A DNA stretch of 64,000 bases from JACCZX01 sp963710675 (GTDB lineage: Bacteria > Pseudomonadota > Gammaproteobacteria > Burkholderiales > Burkholderiaceae_F): assembly GCA_963710675.1 (NCBI GenBank), contig CAVQBE010000010.1:40222-104221 (forward strand), in the 5' to 3' direction. The translations under genes and the position numbers were made by a program. The stretch's first letter is position 1. Each line of letters opens with the position of its first letter. Below are positions 52,605-62,299 of the stretch, piece after piece. The notes beneath the pieces are model-generated. The model saw only the letters and a list, made by a program, of their open reading frames with translations. It was not told where the DNA came from and searched no databases.

Positions 52605-53460
52605 CCCGCGTGCAGCCGTTCACTCGGTGCGCGCCGACCTTCATTCTCATTCATTTCACTCCGACGGGACGATGGCTCCGGGCGACGTGGTGCGTCGCGC
52701 GGCCGCGCAGGGAGTCGAGCTGTACGCATTGACCGATCACGACGAAGTGTCAGGTCTTGCCGAGGCTAAGGCGGCAGCTGTCGAACTGTCGATGGCGTTT
52801 GTCCCGGGCGTTGAAGTGTCGGTGACGTGGGGCACGACCACCGTTCATGTAGTTGGCCTGGGTGTGAACGGTGAGGATCAGACGTTGCGCGATCGGCTCG
52901 CTCACGTGCGTTCAGGACGAACCCGCCGCGCGCAGGAAATCGATGCGGGCCTGGCAGCCGCTGGAATCAACGGCGCACTGGAAGGCGCGCTTCGTCATGC
53001 GGAAAATCCACGGATGATCGGTCGTACGCACTTTGCGCGCTTTCTGGTTGAACAGGGCGTGTGCCATGACGTGCGCGACGTGTTCAAACGCTATATGGTC
53101 GAAGGCAAACCAGGCTACGTGCCGCATCGTTGGGCCAGTCTGGCCGAGGCGGTCGACATGATCGGTGCCGCCGGCGGCGTCGCGGTCGTCGCGCATCCCG
53201 CGCGTTATCGGTTCGATGAGCTCGCGTTGCACACGATGCTTGAAGAGTTCCGCGACGCCGGAGGTAAGGCGCTGGAAGTCGTCACGAGCAATCACACGCC
53301 CGAAGATGTGCGCCGCTTCACCAAGCTGGCGCTCGAGTTTGGTTTTGAGGCGTCGAGCGGAAGCGACTTTCACGGCCCCGGCGAATCCGCGAACGTCGAA
53401 CTCGGCCGTGTCGCGCCGCTGGCACCGGAGCTGACGCCGGTGTGGCACCGCTTCGTTTAG
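52594..53460 (+). CDS. rnm: PHP-domain phosphoesterase, Rnm-type (3',5'-nucleotide phosphatase / 5'-3' exonuclease)
   Basis: The 288-residue product has the PHP metal motifs DLHSHSFHSDGT, ALTDHDEVSG, PGVEVSV, VVAHPARY and GSDFHGPGE. The family (TrpH/YciV, renamed Rnm) trims the 5' ends of small structured RNAs and dephosphorylates nucleoside 3',5'-bisphosphates. Place beside yciO is conserved in beta- and gammaproteobacteria. ATG 52594 lies within the end of the preceding gene. Confidence 0.92.
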   Translation: MLNSPRAAVHSVRADLHSHSFHSDGTMAPGDVVRRAAAQGVELYALTDHDEVSGLAEAKAAAVELSMAFVPGVEVSVTWGTTTVHVVGLGVNGEDQTLRDRLAHVRSGRTRRAQEIDAGLAAAGINGALEGALRHAENPRMIGRTHFARFLVEQGVCHDVRDVFKRYMVEGKPGYVPHRWASLAEAVDMIGAAGGVAVVAHPARYRFDELALHTMLEEFRDAGGKALEVVTSNHTPEDVRRFTKLALEFGFEASSGSDFHGPGESANVELGRVAPLAPELTPVWHRFV

Positions 53461-53472
53461 AGATCCTTCGCT

Positions 53473-54096
53473 GTGGCTCAACTTTTTTCGATCCATCCGA
53501 TCGATCCGCAAGTGCGCTTGCTGCGACAGGCCGCGCAGATTCTCGATCACGGCGGCGTCGGCGCGATCCCTACCGACTCTTGCTACGCACTCGCTTGTCA
53601 CCTGGATGACCGTGCAGCGGTCGATCGCATTCGCGCGATTCGCCGTATCGACGAGCGCCATCTGTTGACGTTGATGTGCCGGGATTTATCCGATATTGGG
53701 CAATACGCGAAGGTCGACAACCGCCGCTATCGTTTGCTGAAGAACGCAACGCCGGGTCCGTACACGCTGATTCTCGAAGCGACAAAGGAGGTACCGCGTC
53801 GTTTATCGCACCCGTCGCGCAAGACGATCGGGTTGCGCGTGCCTGACCATCGTGTCGCTCTCGGGCTGCTCGATGTGCTTGGCCAGCCGCTGCTGACGAC
53901 GACGCTGCAGTTGCCGGGCGATGAGCTTCCGTTGAATGAAGGCGAACATATTCGCGAGCGGCTCGACCATGAAATCGATTTCGTACTCGATGCCGGAGCG
54001 TGCGGCGTGCAGCCGACGACGATCGTCGACCTGACGGGTGCAGAAGCGGTGTTGGTGCGCCAAGGTAAGGGTGACCTCGCCGCACTTGGTCTTTAG
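53473..54096 (+). CDS. yciO: Sua5/YciO/YrdC-family protein
   Basis: The 207-residue protein has the YrdC-like nucleotide/RNA-binding fold signature GGVGAIPTDSCYALACHLDD and TPGPYTLILEATKEVPRR, and the C-terminal TIVDLTG. Relatives make threonylcarbamoyl-AMP for tRNA modification; the YciO branch itself has uncertain function. The start is GTG 53473. It follows rnm by 12 bases and is probably cotranscribed. Confidence 0.92.
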   Translation: MAQLFSIHPIDPQVRLLRQAAQILDHGGVGAIPTDSCYALACHLDDRAAVDRIRAIRRIDERHLLTLMCRDLSDIGQYAKVDNRRYRLLKNATPGPYTLILEATKEVPRRLSHPSRKTIGLRVPDHRVALGLLDVLGQPLLTTTLQLPGDELPLNEGEHIRERLDHEIDFVLDAGACGVQPTTIVDLTGAEAVLVRQGKGDLAALGL

Positions 54097-54145
54097 CAAC
54101 GGAATGCGAGCGACAACGTCCCTTGCCTTTGTACTGCGCGCGTAC

Positions 54146-54231
54146 GCGCGGCCGCTCCGAAGGGAGCGCGCCTAACTAATCGTTGCGAGTGCACGTGCGA
54201 TCGCGCAGCGATCGCGTACACGAGCAACGCT
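54146..54231 (+). repeat. Intergenic palindromic repeat, family A copy 3
   Basis: Best-preserved copy, closely matching 5990-6074. It contains the small hairpin GCTCC-gaag-GGAGC, then GCGCCTAACTAATCG, then CGTTGCGAGTG facing CACGAGCAACG across a GCGATCGC-gca-GCGATCGC palindrome. GATATAGA just after it could act as a -10 box for the M50 gene (start 54250), but no -35 is clear. Confidence 0.65.
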
Positions 54232-54249
54232 TGATATAGACTCGATTCG

Positions 54250-54879
54250 ATGGAAAACGTCTTGCAAATGATCGCGGTGTACGCGATCCCGGTGTTGTTT
54301 GCGATCACGGTTCACGAAGCTTCACACGGTTATGTGGCCCGGATGCTGGGCGACAACACGGCGTACGTGCTTGGCCGTGTCACGCTGAACCCGGTCAAGC
54401 ACATCGATCCCATCGGCACGATCGCGGTACCGCTCGGCATGGTGATCCTGACCGGATTCATGTTCGGATGGGCCAAACCGGTACCAGTCGACTGGTCGAG
54501 CTTGCGGCATCCGAAGCGCGACATGATCTGGGTCGCCGCTGCGGGACCCGGCGTCAATTTGGTGATGGCGATTCTGTGGGCGATTATGCTCAATGTGCTG
54601 CAGATGCTCGGCATCGAAGAGCGATTCTTCTTCGAAATGGCGCGTGCGGGAATTCAGGTGAACTTGGTGTTCATGGCGCTTAACCTGCTGCCGATTCCGC
54701 CACTTGACGGTGGCCGCATTGTCAGTGGCCTGCTTCCCAATCAGCTTTCGATCGCCTACTCGCGCATCGAGCCGTTCGGATTGTTCATCATCATCGGATT
54801 GATGGTGAGCGGTGCGTTGAGCTTTCTACTGCGTCCGTTTCTGGCGGCCGGCGAAGCGATCGTGCGCTTGTTCGTCTAA
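54250..54879 (+). CDS. Site-2-type zinc metalloprotease (M50 family)
   Basis: A 209-residue integral membrane protein with the zinc site His22-Glu23-x-x-His26 (TVHEASHGYV) in its first membrane helix. The second motif NLLPIPPLDGGR supplies the aspartate ligand; other hydrophobic helices follow. Such proteases cut within the membrane; the substrate is unknown. Located six bases before trpS, as in other Burkholderiales. Confidence 0.92.
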   Translation: MENVLQMIAVYAIPVLFAITVHEASHGYVARMLGDNTAYVLGRVTLNPVKHIDPIGTIAVPLGMVILTGFMFGWAKPVPVDWSSLRHPKRDMIWVAAAGPGVNLVMAILWAIMLNVLQMLGIEERFFFEMARAGIQVNLVFMALNLLPIPPLDGGRIVSGLLPNQLSIAYSRIEPFGLFIIIGLMVSGALSFLLRPFLAAGEAIVRLFV

Positions 54880-54885
54880 CGCTCG

Positions 54886-56092
54886 ATGCTGTTCAGCGAG
54901 CGGGTTCTATCCGGCATGCGCCCGACGGGTGCAATGCACCTTGGCCACTATCACGGCGTGTTGAAAAACTGGGTGCAGCTTGCAGAGCGAGTACCCGTGC
55001 CTGTTCTTCGTTGCCGACTGGCATGCGTTGACGACACACTACGACGAGACGCAACGCATCAGTGCCGACGGTTGGGACATGGTGATCGACTGGCTGGCTT
55101 CCGGCGTCGATCCAGCGAAGGCGACGATTTTCATTCAGTCGCACGTTCCCGAGCATGCCGAGCTGTTTCTGCTGCTGGCGATGGTCACTCCGCTTGGGTG
55201 GCTCGAGCGTGTGCCGACCTACAAGGATCAGCAGCAGCAGTTGTCGGAGCGCGATCTGTCGACGTTCGGATTTCTCGGCTATCCGCTGATGCAGGCCGCC
55301 GACATCCTGGTCTATCGCTCAACGCTGGTGCCGGTCGGCGAGGATCAGGTTCCGCACATCGAGATGACGCGCGAGATCGCACGGCGCTTCAATCACGTTT
55401 TCGGCGCGGAGCCCGATTTCGAGGCTAAAGCGAAAGCTGCCGTACGCAAGCTCGGGGCGCAGGCGAAGCAGTTTGCCGAGCTGCGAGTTCGCTTCCAGCA
55501 GGAAGGCGATGCGGACGCATTGAAGCAGGCGCGCAGCATCATCGAAGGAGCAACATCGTTGCCGCTGGAGGATCGCGAGCGATTGTTCGGCTATGCCGAA
55601 GGCTCACATCGCGTGATTCTTCCCGAGCCGGCTGCGTTGCTGACGAAGGTGTCGCGGATGCCCGGCCTCGATGGCCGGCGAATGTCGAAGAGCTACGGCA
55701 ATTCGATTGCGCTGCGTGAAGAACCCGAATCGGTCACAAAAAAGATGCGCACGATGCCCACCGATCCGGCCCGCGTGCGCCGGACCGATCCGGGCGAGCC
55801 CGAGCTCTGCCCCGTGTGGCCGTTGCACCTGGTGTACTCGGATGAAGCGACGAAGCAGTGGGTGCAGACCGGATGCCGGACGGCGGGCATTGGTTGCCTG
55901 GAGTGCAAACAGCCGGTGATCGATGCGATCGTGCGCGAGCTGGCCCCGCTGCGCGAGCGCGCGCAGCGCTATCTCGATGATCCTGCGCTGGTGCGCAATA
56001 TCGTGGCCGACGGTTGCGACAAGGCGCGCGCGATGGCCGGCGAGACGATGCGCGACGTGCGCGAGGCGATGGGGTTGGTCGGGGATAAGTGA
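54886..56092 (+). pseudogene. trpS: Tryptophanyl-tRNA synthetase, one frameshift
   Basis: TrpRS charges tRNA-Trp and is normally essential. ATG 54886 opens FSERVLSGMRPTGAMHLGHY, with the HIGH-type motif HLGH, up to LKNWVQL near 54980. The frame then shifts by one base (an extra T in CTTGCAG would explain it) and continues SEYPCLFFVADWHAL to the KMSKS-type GRRMSKSYGN and the end at 56092, about 402 residues. An insertion of this kind in an essential gene suggests an assembly error, or a second trpS elsewhere. Confidence 0.92.
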
Positions 56093-56607
56093 TCGCCGAA
56101 GCGCCTTCGGCTTGGGTGGTCCGTTGGACCGCAGACATCGCCAGCGGCACGGCGGTTCTCGACGTGGCTTGCGGTGCCGGGCGCCACTCGCGGTTGCTTG
56201 CAGCGCGGGGATGCAGCGTCACTGCGGTGGATCGCGATGGTGGTGATGCGCACGCGCTGGCAAATGTGCCGAATGTCGAGTTCATTCAAGCTGATCTCGA
56301 AGCCGATGGCTGGCCGCTCTCTGGGCGGCAGTTCGACGTAATCATCGTCACCAACTATCTGCATCGCCCGCTCTTTGCAGCGCTCAAAAGTGCGCTCGCG
56401 CCGGCCGGCCTGTTGATCTACGAAACTTTTGCCGCCGGCAACGCGGCGTTTGGCCGGCCGAGCAATCCCGATTACCTGCTGCGGCCGCGCGAACTGCTTG
56501 GAGTGTTCGGCAGCGATATGCGCGTGCTCGCGTTCGAAGACGGTTTTGTCGACGAACCGAAGCCCGCGATGGTGCAGCGGATCGCGGTTCGCCAACGCCG
56601 CGCCTGA
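56089..56607 (+). CDS. SAM-dependent methyltransferase (class I)
   Basis: The 172-residue protein has motif I (VLDVACGAGRHSRLLA), an acidic residue after strand 2 (VTAVDRDG) and motif IV-like FDVIIVTNYLHRP. This is the Rossmann-like methyltransferase fold of the TehB/UbiE type; substrate unknown. The GTG at 56089 overlaps the trpS stop (GTGA). The intact frame and tight overlap suggest cotranslation with trpS. Confidence 0.88.
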   Translation: MIAEAPSAWVVRWTADIASGTAVLDVACGAGRHSRLLAARGCSVTAVDRDGGDAHALANVPNVEFIQADLEADGWPLSGRQFDVIIVTNYLHRPLFAALKSALAPAGLLIYETFAAGNAAFGRPSNPDYLLRPRELLGVFGSDMRVLAFEDGFVDEPKPAMVQRIAVRQRRA

Positions 56608-56701
56608 CGCACCTCTGGCCGCCGAGCGGTGCCGTTTGTAACGCCGTTTTGACGCCTCCCGCCTGTAGAATCCCGCGCTTCTTTTGAAGATAACGCCAAG
56701 C

Positions 56702-57613
<912 letters not shown>

Positions 57614-57631
57614 CGCGCGCAACGGACTCAG

Positions 57632-58784
57632 GTGCCGCAGCTTGTTCTCGTGGCCGCGTTGCTCGCAGGTTGCTCGTGGACCGGCAGCATCTTCACATCG
57701 GACAAGGTGCAATACGAGACAGCGAAAACGCGCCAGCCGCTCGAAGTGCCGCCCGACCTTTCGCAGTTGCCGCGCGACGAGCGCTTCCTGGTCCCGGATC
57801 GAGCCGCAAACGATCACTGCGTCCGGCCAGGGCCAGCGCCCCAGCGCGGGACCCGCGGCGGCAAGCATGCCGGTCGTTCCTGCCGGCTCCGTCGCGAAGC
57901 TCGAACGGCAAGGTAATCAACGCTGGCTTGCCGTCAATCTGCCGCCCGAGAAGGCGTGGCCGGTGCTGGTCGACTTCTGGCCGAGCATTGGATTGAAGGT
58001 CGAAAAATCGGATCCGAACGCAGGCGTGCTCGAAACCAACTGGGCGGAAAACCGCGCGAAGCTTCCACAGGACATCATTCGCCGCACGCTGGGCCGCGTG
58101 CTTGACTCCGTTTATTCGACCAACGAGCAAGACAAGTATCGCGCGCGCATCGAGCGAACGTCGCAAGGCACATCGGAGATCTACATCGCCCATCGCGGCA
58201 TGGAAGAGGTCTACACGAGTCCGCAGCAGGATCGCACTGTCTGGCAGCCGCGCGCTTCGGATCCCGAGCTCGAGGCCGAGATGCTGCAGCGATTGCTGGT
58301 GCGCTTTGAACAGCCGACTAAGGCGGTCGTAGCGACGGCCGCGGCAGCCGGATCTGCGACGAGTGTGACGGCGGCAGGGGCTGCGGCGCCGTCCGCTGCG
58401 CCGCAGATTTCACGTGTCGTCAAGGGTAGCGACGGTCGCAGTGAGCGCGTCGAGGTGGATGAAGCGTTTGACCGCGCGTGGCGGCGTGTTGGCCTTGCGC
58501 TCGATCGCGGTGGCTTTACGGTCGAAGACCGCGATCGCGCCAAGGGGTTTTACTTCGTCCGCTATCTGGATCCAGACTTTGAAGCCAAGGCCAAGTCCGA
58601 CCAGGGATTCTTCAGTAAGATGTTCGGTAAAGACAAGCCGATTCAGGCGCCCCAGTATCGGATCAGCGTTGTGGGTCAGAGCACGAGCAAGACCAACGTC
58701 CAGGTGTTCGATTCGACCGGCAAGCCCGAACGTTCTGCTACCTCGGATCGCATTTTGAGTCTGCTGAACGAGCAACTTAGATAA
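57632..58784 (+). pseudogene. bamC: Outer membrane assembly lipoprotein BamC, frameshifted
   Basis: BamC is a lipoprotein of the BAM machine that inserts outer-membrane proteins. From a GTG at 57632 the product has a lipobox (LLAGCSW) and the BamC N-terminal segment QPLEVPPDLSQLP. A one-base shift near 57820 leads to two helix-grip domains (RWLAVNLPPEKAWPVLVDFW and VDEAFDRAWRRVGLALDRGGF, GFYFVRYLDPDFE). An alternative start is ATG 57598 with a further indel. It lies between dapA and the MBL gene. Confidence 0.88.
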
Positions 58785-59561
58785 GTGCTGCGTGTCTGCA
58801 GCCTAGGCTCAGGGAGTGGCGGCAACGCGTTGGTCGTAGAGGCGCGCGACGGGTTGTTTTTTACGCGCGTCCTGGTCGACAACGGATTCAACGTCAAGCA
58901 GCTCGGCCGGCGCCTTGGGCGAGCGGGTCTGTCGCTGCGCGACATCGATGCCGTCCTTGTGACGCACGAGCATTCTGATCATGCGGGTGGTGTGGCGCGC
59001 TTCGCGTGCAAGGCCGGTATTCCCGTCTACTGCTCGCGTGGCACGGCAAGGTCAGCGGGACTTGCGGATAGCGGAGTTGAATTGCACACCATTTGCGCGG
59101 GCTCACGCGTCGAGCTGGGGCCTTTGGCAATCGATCCGTATGCGGTGCCACACGACGCGTCGGAGCCTTTGCAGTTCGTTTTTAGCGATGGCGATCGACG
59201 CGTTGGATTACTGACCGATGCCGGCGACTGCAGCGAAGCAATCGTTCGTGCGCTGAACCGTGTTCACGCGTTGCTGCTCGAATGCAATCATGATGAAGGC
59301 ATGCTGCATTCGGGTTCGTACCCGAACTTTCTGAAAACCCGGATCGGTGGCGCGCTGGGTCACCTTTCGAATGGCCAGGCGGCGAAGATCGTGCGCAAGA
59401 TCGATTGCACTCGCATGGAGTGGATTGCAGCGGCGCACTTATCGAAAGTGAACAACACGCCGTTTCTGGCACAGCTGGCGCTATCGGTCGCACTGGATTG
59501 CCGTGTCAGCGAAATCGCAGTGGCTGATCAGGACGACGGACTCGGCTGGCGCGCGGTATAG
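58785..59561 (+). CDS. Metallo-beta-lactamase-fold hydrolase
   Basis: The 258-residue product has the binuclear metal site His61-x-His63-x-Asp65-His66 (THEHSDHAGG), then PHDASEPLQF and TDAGDCS. It belongs to the YycJ/WalJ-like MBL group with possible nuclease activity; role not established. The start GTG is immediately after the bamC stop. A strong bidirectional terminator follows at 59578. Confidence 0.9.
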   Translation: MLRVCSLGSGSGGNALVVEARDGLFFTRVLVDNGFNVKQLGRRLGRAGLSLRDIDAVLVTHEHSDHAGGVARFACKAGIPVYCSRGTARSAGLADSGVELHTICAGSRVELGPLAIDPYAVPHDASEPLQFVFSDGDRRVGLLTDAGDCSEAIVRALNRVHALLLECNHDEGMLHSGSYPNFLKTRIGGALGHLSNGQAAKIVRKIDCTRMEWIAAAHLSKVNNTPFLAQLALSVALDCRVSEIAVADQDDGLGWRAV

Positions 59562-59577
59562 AAGGCGGACGAATAAA

Positions 59578-59601
59578 AAAGGCCGGCAGCTGCCGGCCTT
59601 T
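59578..59601. terminator. Bidirectional intrinsic terminator
   Basis: AAA-GGCCGGCAG-CTGCCGGCC-TTT is a perfect palindrome with an A-run on its left (59575-59580) and Ts on its right. It lies between the convergent MBL gene (+) and the lipoprotein gene (-) and can end transcription from both sides. Confidence 0.85.
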
Positions 59602-59617
59602 CACTCAAAGCGCACGA

Positions 59618-59953
59618 TCAGGGCTTGACAGCTGGCTGGGCCTTCTTGTTCGCGGCATCAACTGCGGTGGCGGCCGCCGCCTTGTTGGCGTCTTCTACTG
59701 GATTGGTCGTCTTCATCGCCCCGGTGGTGTCCGACTTCATCGAGTCCATCTTCATGGAGTCGGTTGACGACGTTGTGCTCGAAGGCGCGGTCGTTGTAGT
59801 CGATGTCGGGGCGGGTGCTGGCGTCGGCGCTGGCGCGGGGGCCGGAGCAGGTGCAGGTGCAGGCGTCGGCGCGGGCGGTGGCGCCGGGTCTTTTCTGCCG
59901 CAAGCGGCGAGCGCAACGACCATCATCGAAGCGAGCAATAGCGACTTATTCAT
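59618..59953 (-). CDS. Putative lipoprotein with Pro-Ala repeat
   Basis: From ATG 59953 the product has a lipoprotein signal (SLLLASMMVVALAACG, lipobox LAAC) followed by a repeat of PAPAPAP type about 25 residues long. A Ser/Thr-rich stretch and a charged Ala-rich end (ANKAAAATAVDAANKK) come next. The low-complexity region probably spans the periplasm or cell wall. A second ATG six codons upstream is possible. Function unknown. Confidence 0.7.
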   Translation of the reverse strand: MNKSLLLASMMVVALAACGRKDPAPPPAPTPAPAPAPAPAPAPTPAPAPTSTTTTAPSSTTSSTDSMKMDSMKSDTTGAMKTTNPVEDANKAAAATAVDAANKKAQPAVKP

Positions 59954-60076
59954 TTTGTACGAACCCTTCATGGTTATCCGGTAACGGTATGTCTTGTTTG
60001 GTTGAGTTATGGTGAAGCTGCGCGCGAGTATAGCCGCGCGGTTATGTCAGCTGAGCAAGATCGATGCCTGCAGCGG

Positions 60077-60601
60077 TTAACCCAGCCCAAGCGGAACAAC
60101 GGGCAGGTTATGCGCCGCGGCTTCCCAGCGCCGCGCAAACGCTGAGATTAAAGGCTGTGCGTGCGGCTTGTTGTTCAACCACAAGTCGCCGCGCGCCTGC
60201 GCGGTTGGCTTCATGTCGAGAACCGTAGCGTCGTCTGCAATCAGCAATGCGTCGTCACCGACCGGGTCATCGAGCGATGCAACCCGCATTTCCAGCGCGA
60301 GCGGAAATCGAAGTTGCAGCGCGCGCAGACGGGCAGCACGTGTGTCGAGCCAGATGGAGTCGTCGACCAGCAAGCGCGCTCTTGCGCTGCGATGAGCGAG
60401 CAGGAATTTCGACAGCAGGCCAACGACCTCCGCCCTCGACAAATCGAAGATTGAAAGATCAGAGTGAAGGCACAGCACGCTGCGGGACGCCGCTTCGATG
60501 GTTTGCAGAACCGCGGTGTGTGTCTCGGCGCGCGACGTGATCAGTGTGCGTTGAGGTGCCGGCGGGTTTTCCGGTTCTTCGCTTTCGAGTTCTCGTTTCA
60601 T
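60077..60601 (-). CDS. Conserved hypothetical protein (DUF7931-like)
   Basis: The 174-residue product shows SRAETHTAVLQTIEAASRSV, LCLHSDLSIFDLSRAEV and LLVDDSIWLDTRAARL, and near the end LLIADDATVLDMKP. This resembles a degenerate phospholipase-D-like domain without the HKD catalytic motif. Such proteins occur beside the ribosomal oxygenase gene in Burkholderiales; function unknown. Start ATG 60601. Confidence 0.72.
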   Translation of the reverse strand: MKRELESEEPENPPAPQRTLITSRAETHTAVLQTIEAASRSVLCLHSDLSIFDLSRAEVVGLLSKFLLAHRSARARLLVDDSIWLDTRAARLRALQLRFPLALEMRVASLDDPVGDDALLIADDATVLDMKPTAQARGDLWLNNKPHAQPLISAFARRWEAAAHNLPVVPLGLG

Positions 60602-60611
60602 CCGGAAAATT

Positions 60612-61753
60612 CTAGTTGACGATGATCCAACCGGCGCCGTGCCAGGCGTGCAGCAAGGCTAAAACCGAAGCCGCCGCGCGCTGCGTTTGTTGCGCCGACA
60701 GGCTGCGCTGATCTGCCAGCGTTCGAAGCGCCGCGATTGCGTCACGCGACGGCACGACAAGGTCGCCGTTGATGCCGATCCCGGCATTCGCATACAACAT
60801 ACGCGTCTTGCGATCGAGCTGAAGTCCATGCGCCGCTGCGCGGCGCCGAAACTGCGTGGCTGACAGAAGGCTTTGCGGGAACCTCGAAGACAGTCGTCGC
60901 CTTCGGTTCGCTTAAATGGCGCAGCAGAAAGCGCTGCGTGTCGGCCCGGCCAGGCCGGTGCCGCGCGAGCTCGGCGTGGACCCGTCGCGTCATCGTCTGA
61001 GGCAGAGCCGCGGGGTGCGCAGTGGCGGGCGCGCCGGGATCTGCATATCGACCGCGCAGCTTCGCACGCTCCGCATAGTCGGCGAACCAGGGCTCGATCA
61101 GCTGCATAAAGTCCGGCGCTCGAAAGCCGATCGAATACGTGATGCCGCTGCCGAGTGCGACACCTTCGTGCGCGACGCCCGGCGGCAGATAAAGCATGTC
61201 GCCTGCTTCCAACACCCATTCACTCGATGCACGGAAGCCTTCGACGTTGCTGATGGGTGAAGCCGCTGCGCGTAATCCGCGTTGGCGGCTGATGCGCCAC
61301 CTGCGCCGGCCAAAGGCTTGCAGCAGAAAGACGTCGTATGAATCGACATGCGGCCCAACGCCACCGCCATCCGTTGCGAAGCTCACCATCAAGTCGTCGA
61401 GCCGCGCATCTGGAATGAATCGAAAACGCGACAACAGATCTCTGGCAGGCTCGTCGAGCAGATCAACGCCTTGAACCAAGAGCGTCCAGCCCGCGCGCTG
61501 AATGGAGGGCAGGCGACGGAACGGACCGTGCTGCAGCGAACGGCGACCACGGGACCAACGTAATCACGCGGCTTTCGGCGTGCGGATCGCGCGCCAGCTC
61601 GAAGAGCCGCGTCCGGTTGATCGGTGGAACGAAACCCTGCAGCGCGGAGCGAATCAACAAAGGCTTGCGCTGCCAGTACTGGCGCATGAATTGCTGCACG
61701 CTGACCGAACCCAGCCGCTGGATGATTAAAGGTCGGATTGCCGATCGACTCAC
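60612..61753 (-). pseudogene. Cupin/JmjC-type ribosomal protein oxygenase (RoxA/YcfD-like), frameshifted
   Basis: From a GTG at 61753 the product reads SVQQFMRQYWQRKPLLIRSA. After a shift near 61510 it continues LLVQGVDLLDEPARDLLSRF, VSFATDGGGVGPHVDSYDVF (HxD iron ligands), FGRRRWRI and GDMLYLPPGVAHEG (third ligand His). Further shifts near 60850 lead to the C-terminal winged-helix part (MLYANAGIGINGD). E. coli YcfD hydroxylates an arginine of ribosomal protein L16. Two or more indels. Confidence 0.83.
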
Positions 61754-61773
61754 TCGACGATTATAGGAACACG

Positions 61774-62299
61774 ATGATTTACGATCACGACCGCATGAAG
61801 ATCGACGACGACACATTGGTCAGCATCGACGTGGAGATGTATGACGCGCAAGGCAACCTGCTCGAAAAATCAGACGAGCCGCTGACCTATCTGCACGGCC
61901 ATGGCGACATCTTCAGCCGCATCGAGGAAGAGCTGAGCGGCAAGGAAGCAGGCGCCGACGTGTCAGTGCACATCGAGCCCGAAGAAGCATTCGGCGACTA
62001 TGACCCCGAGCTCGTGACGCTGGTCCGTGTCGAGGATTTGGGCGAGGGCGTTGAGGTCGGAATGCGAGTCGACGGCGCAGGTGTCGGCGCGATCTGCCGC
62101 CGAGTACACGATCACCGACATCGCGGAAGGTATGGCGGTGCTGGATGCGAACCATCCGCTCGCGGGGTTCGCGCTGCGATTCGAGATCAAGGTGGTTGAT
62201 GTGCGCGAAGCATCTGCTGAGGAAATCGAGTCAGCGGCCGCGCCAGCATTGCCGGACTTTTTACACGTAGCGCCAACGTCGGGGCGTACGCTGCACTAA
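61774..62299 (+). pseudogene. slyD: FKBP-type peptidyl-prolyl isomerase SlyD, one frameshift
   Basis: From ATG 61774 (after AGGAA): VSIDVEMYDAQGNLLEKSD, LTYLHGHGDIFSRIEEELSG and DVSVHIEPEEAFGDYDPELV, the FKBP domain with the insert-in-flap chaperone domain. A shift near 62090 resumes YTITDIAEGMAVLDANHPLAG and FALRFEIKVVDVREAS. The His-rich metal-binding tail of E. coli SlyD is absent. Divergent from the ribosomal-oxygenase gene and convergent with mutS, overlapping its end by four bases. Confidence 0.86.

Noticed and set aside
54965..55010. Programmed ribosomal frameshift in trpS
   Set aside because: No slippery heptamer, stimulatory Shine-Dalgarno or pseudoknot is apparent at the junction, and programmed shifting is not known for trpS; an indel is simpler.
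56640..56680. TTGACG and TAGAAT before dapA as a promoter
   Set aside because: The spacer is about 11 bases, too short to call.
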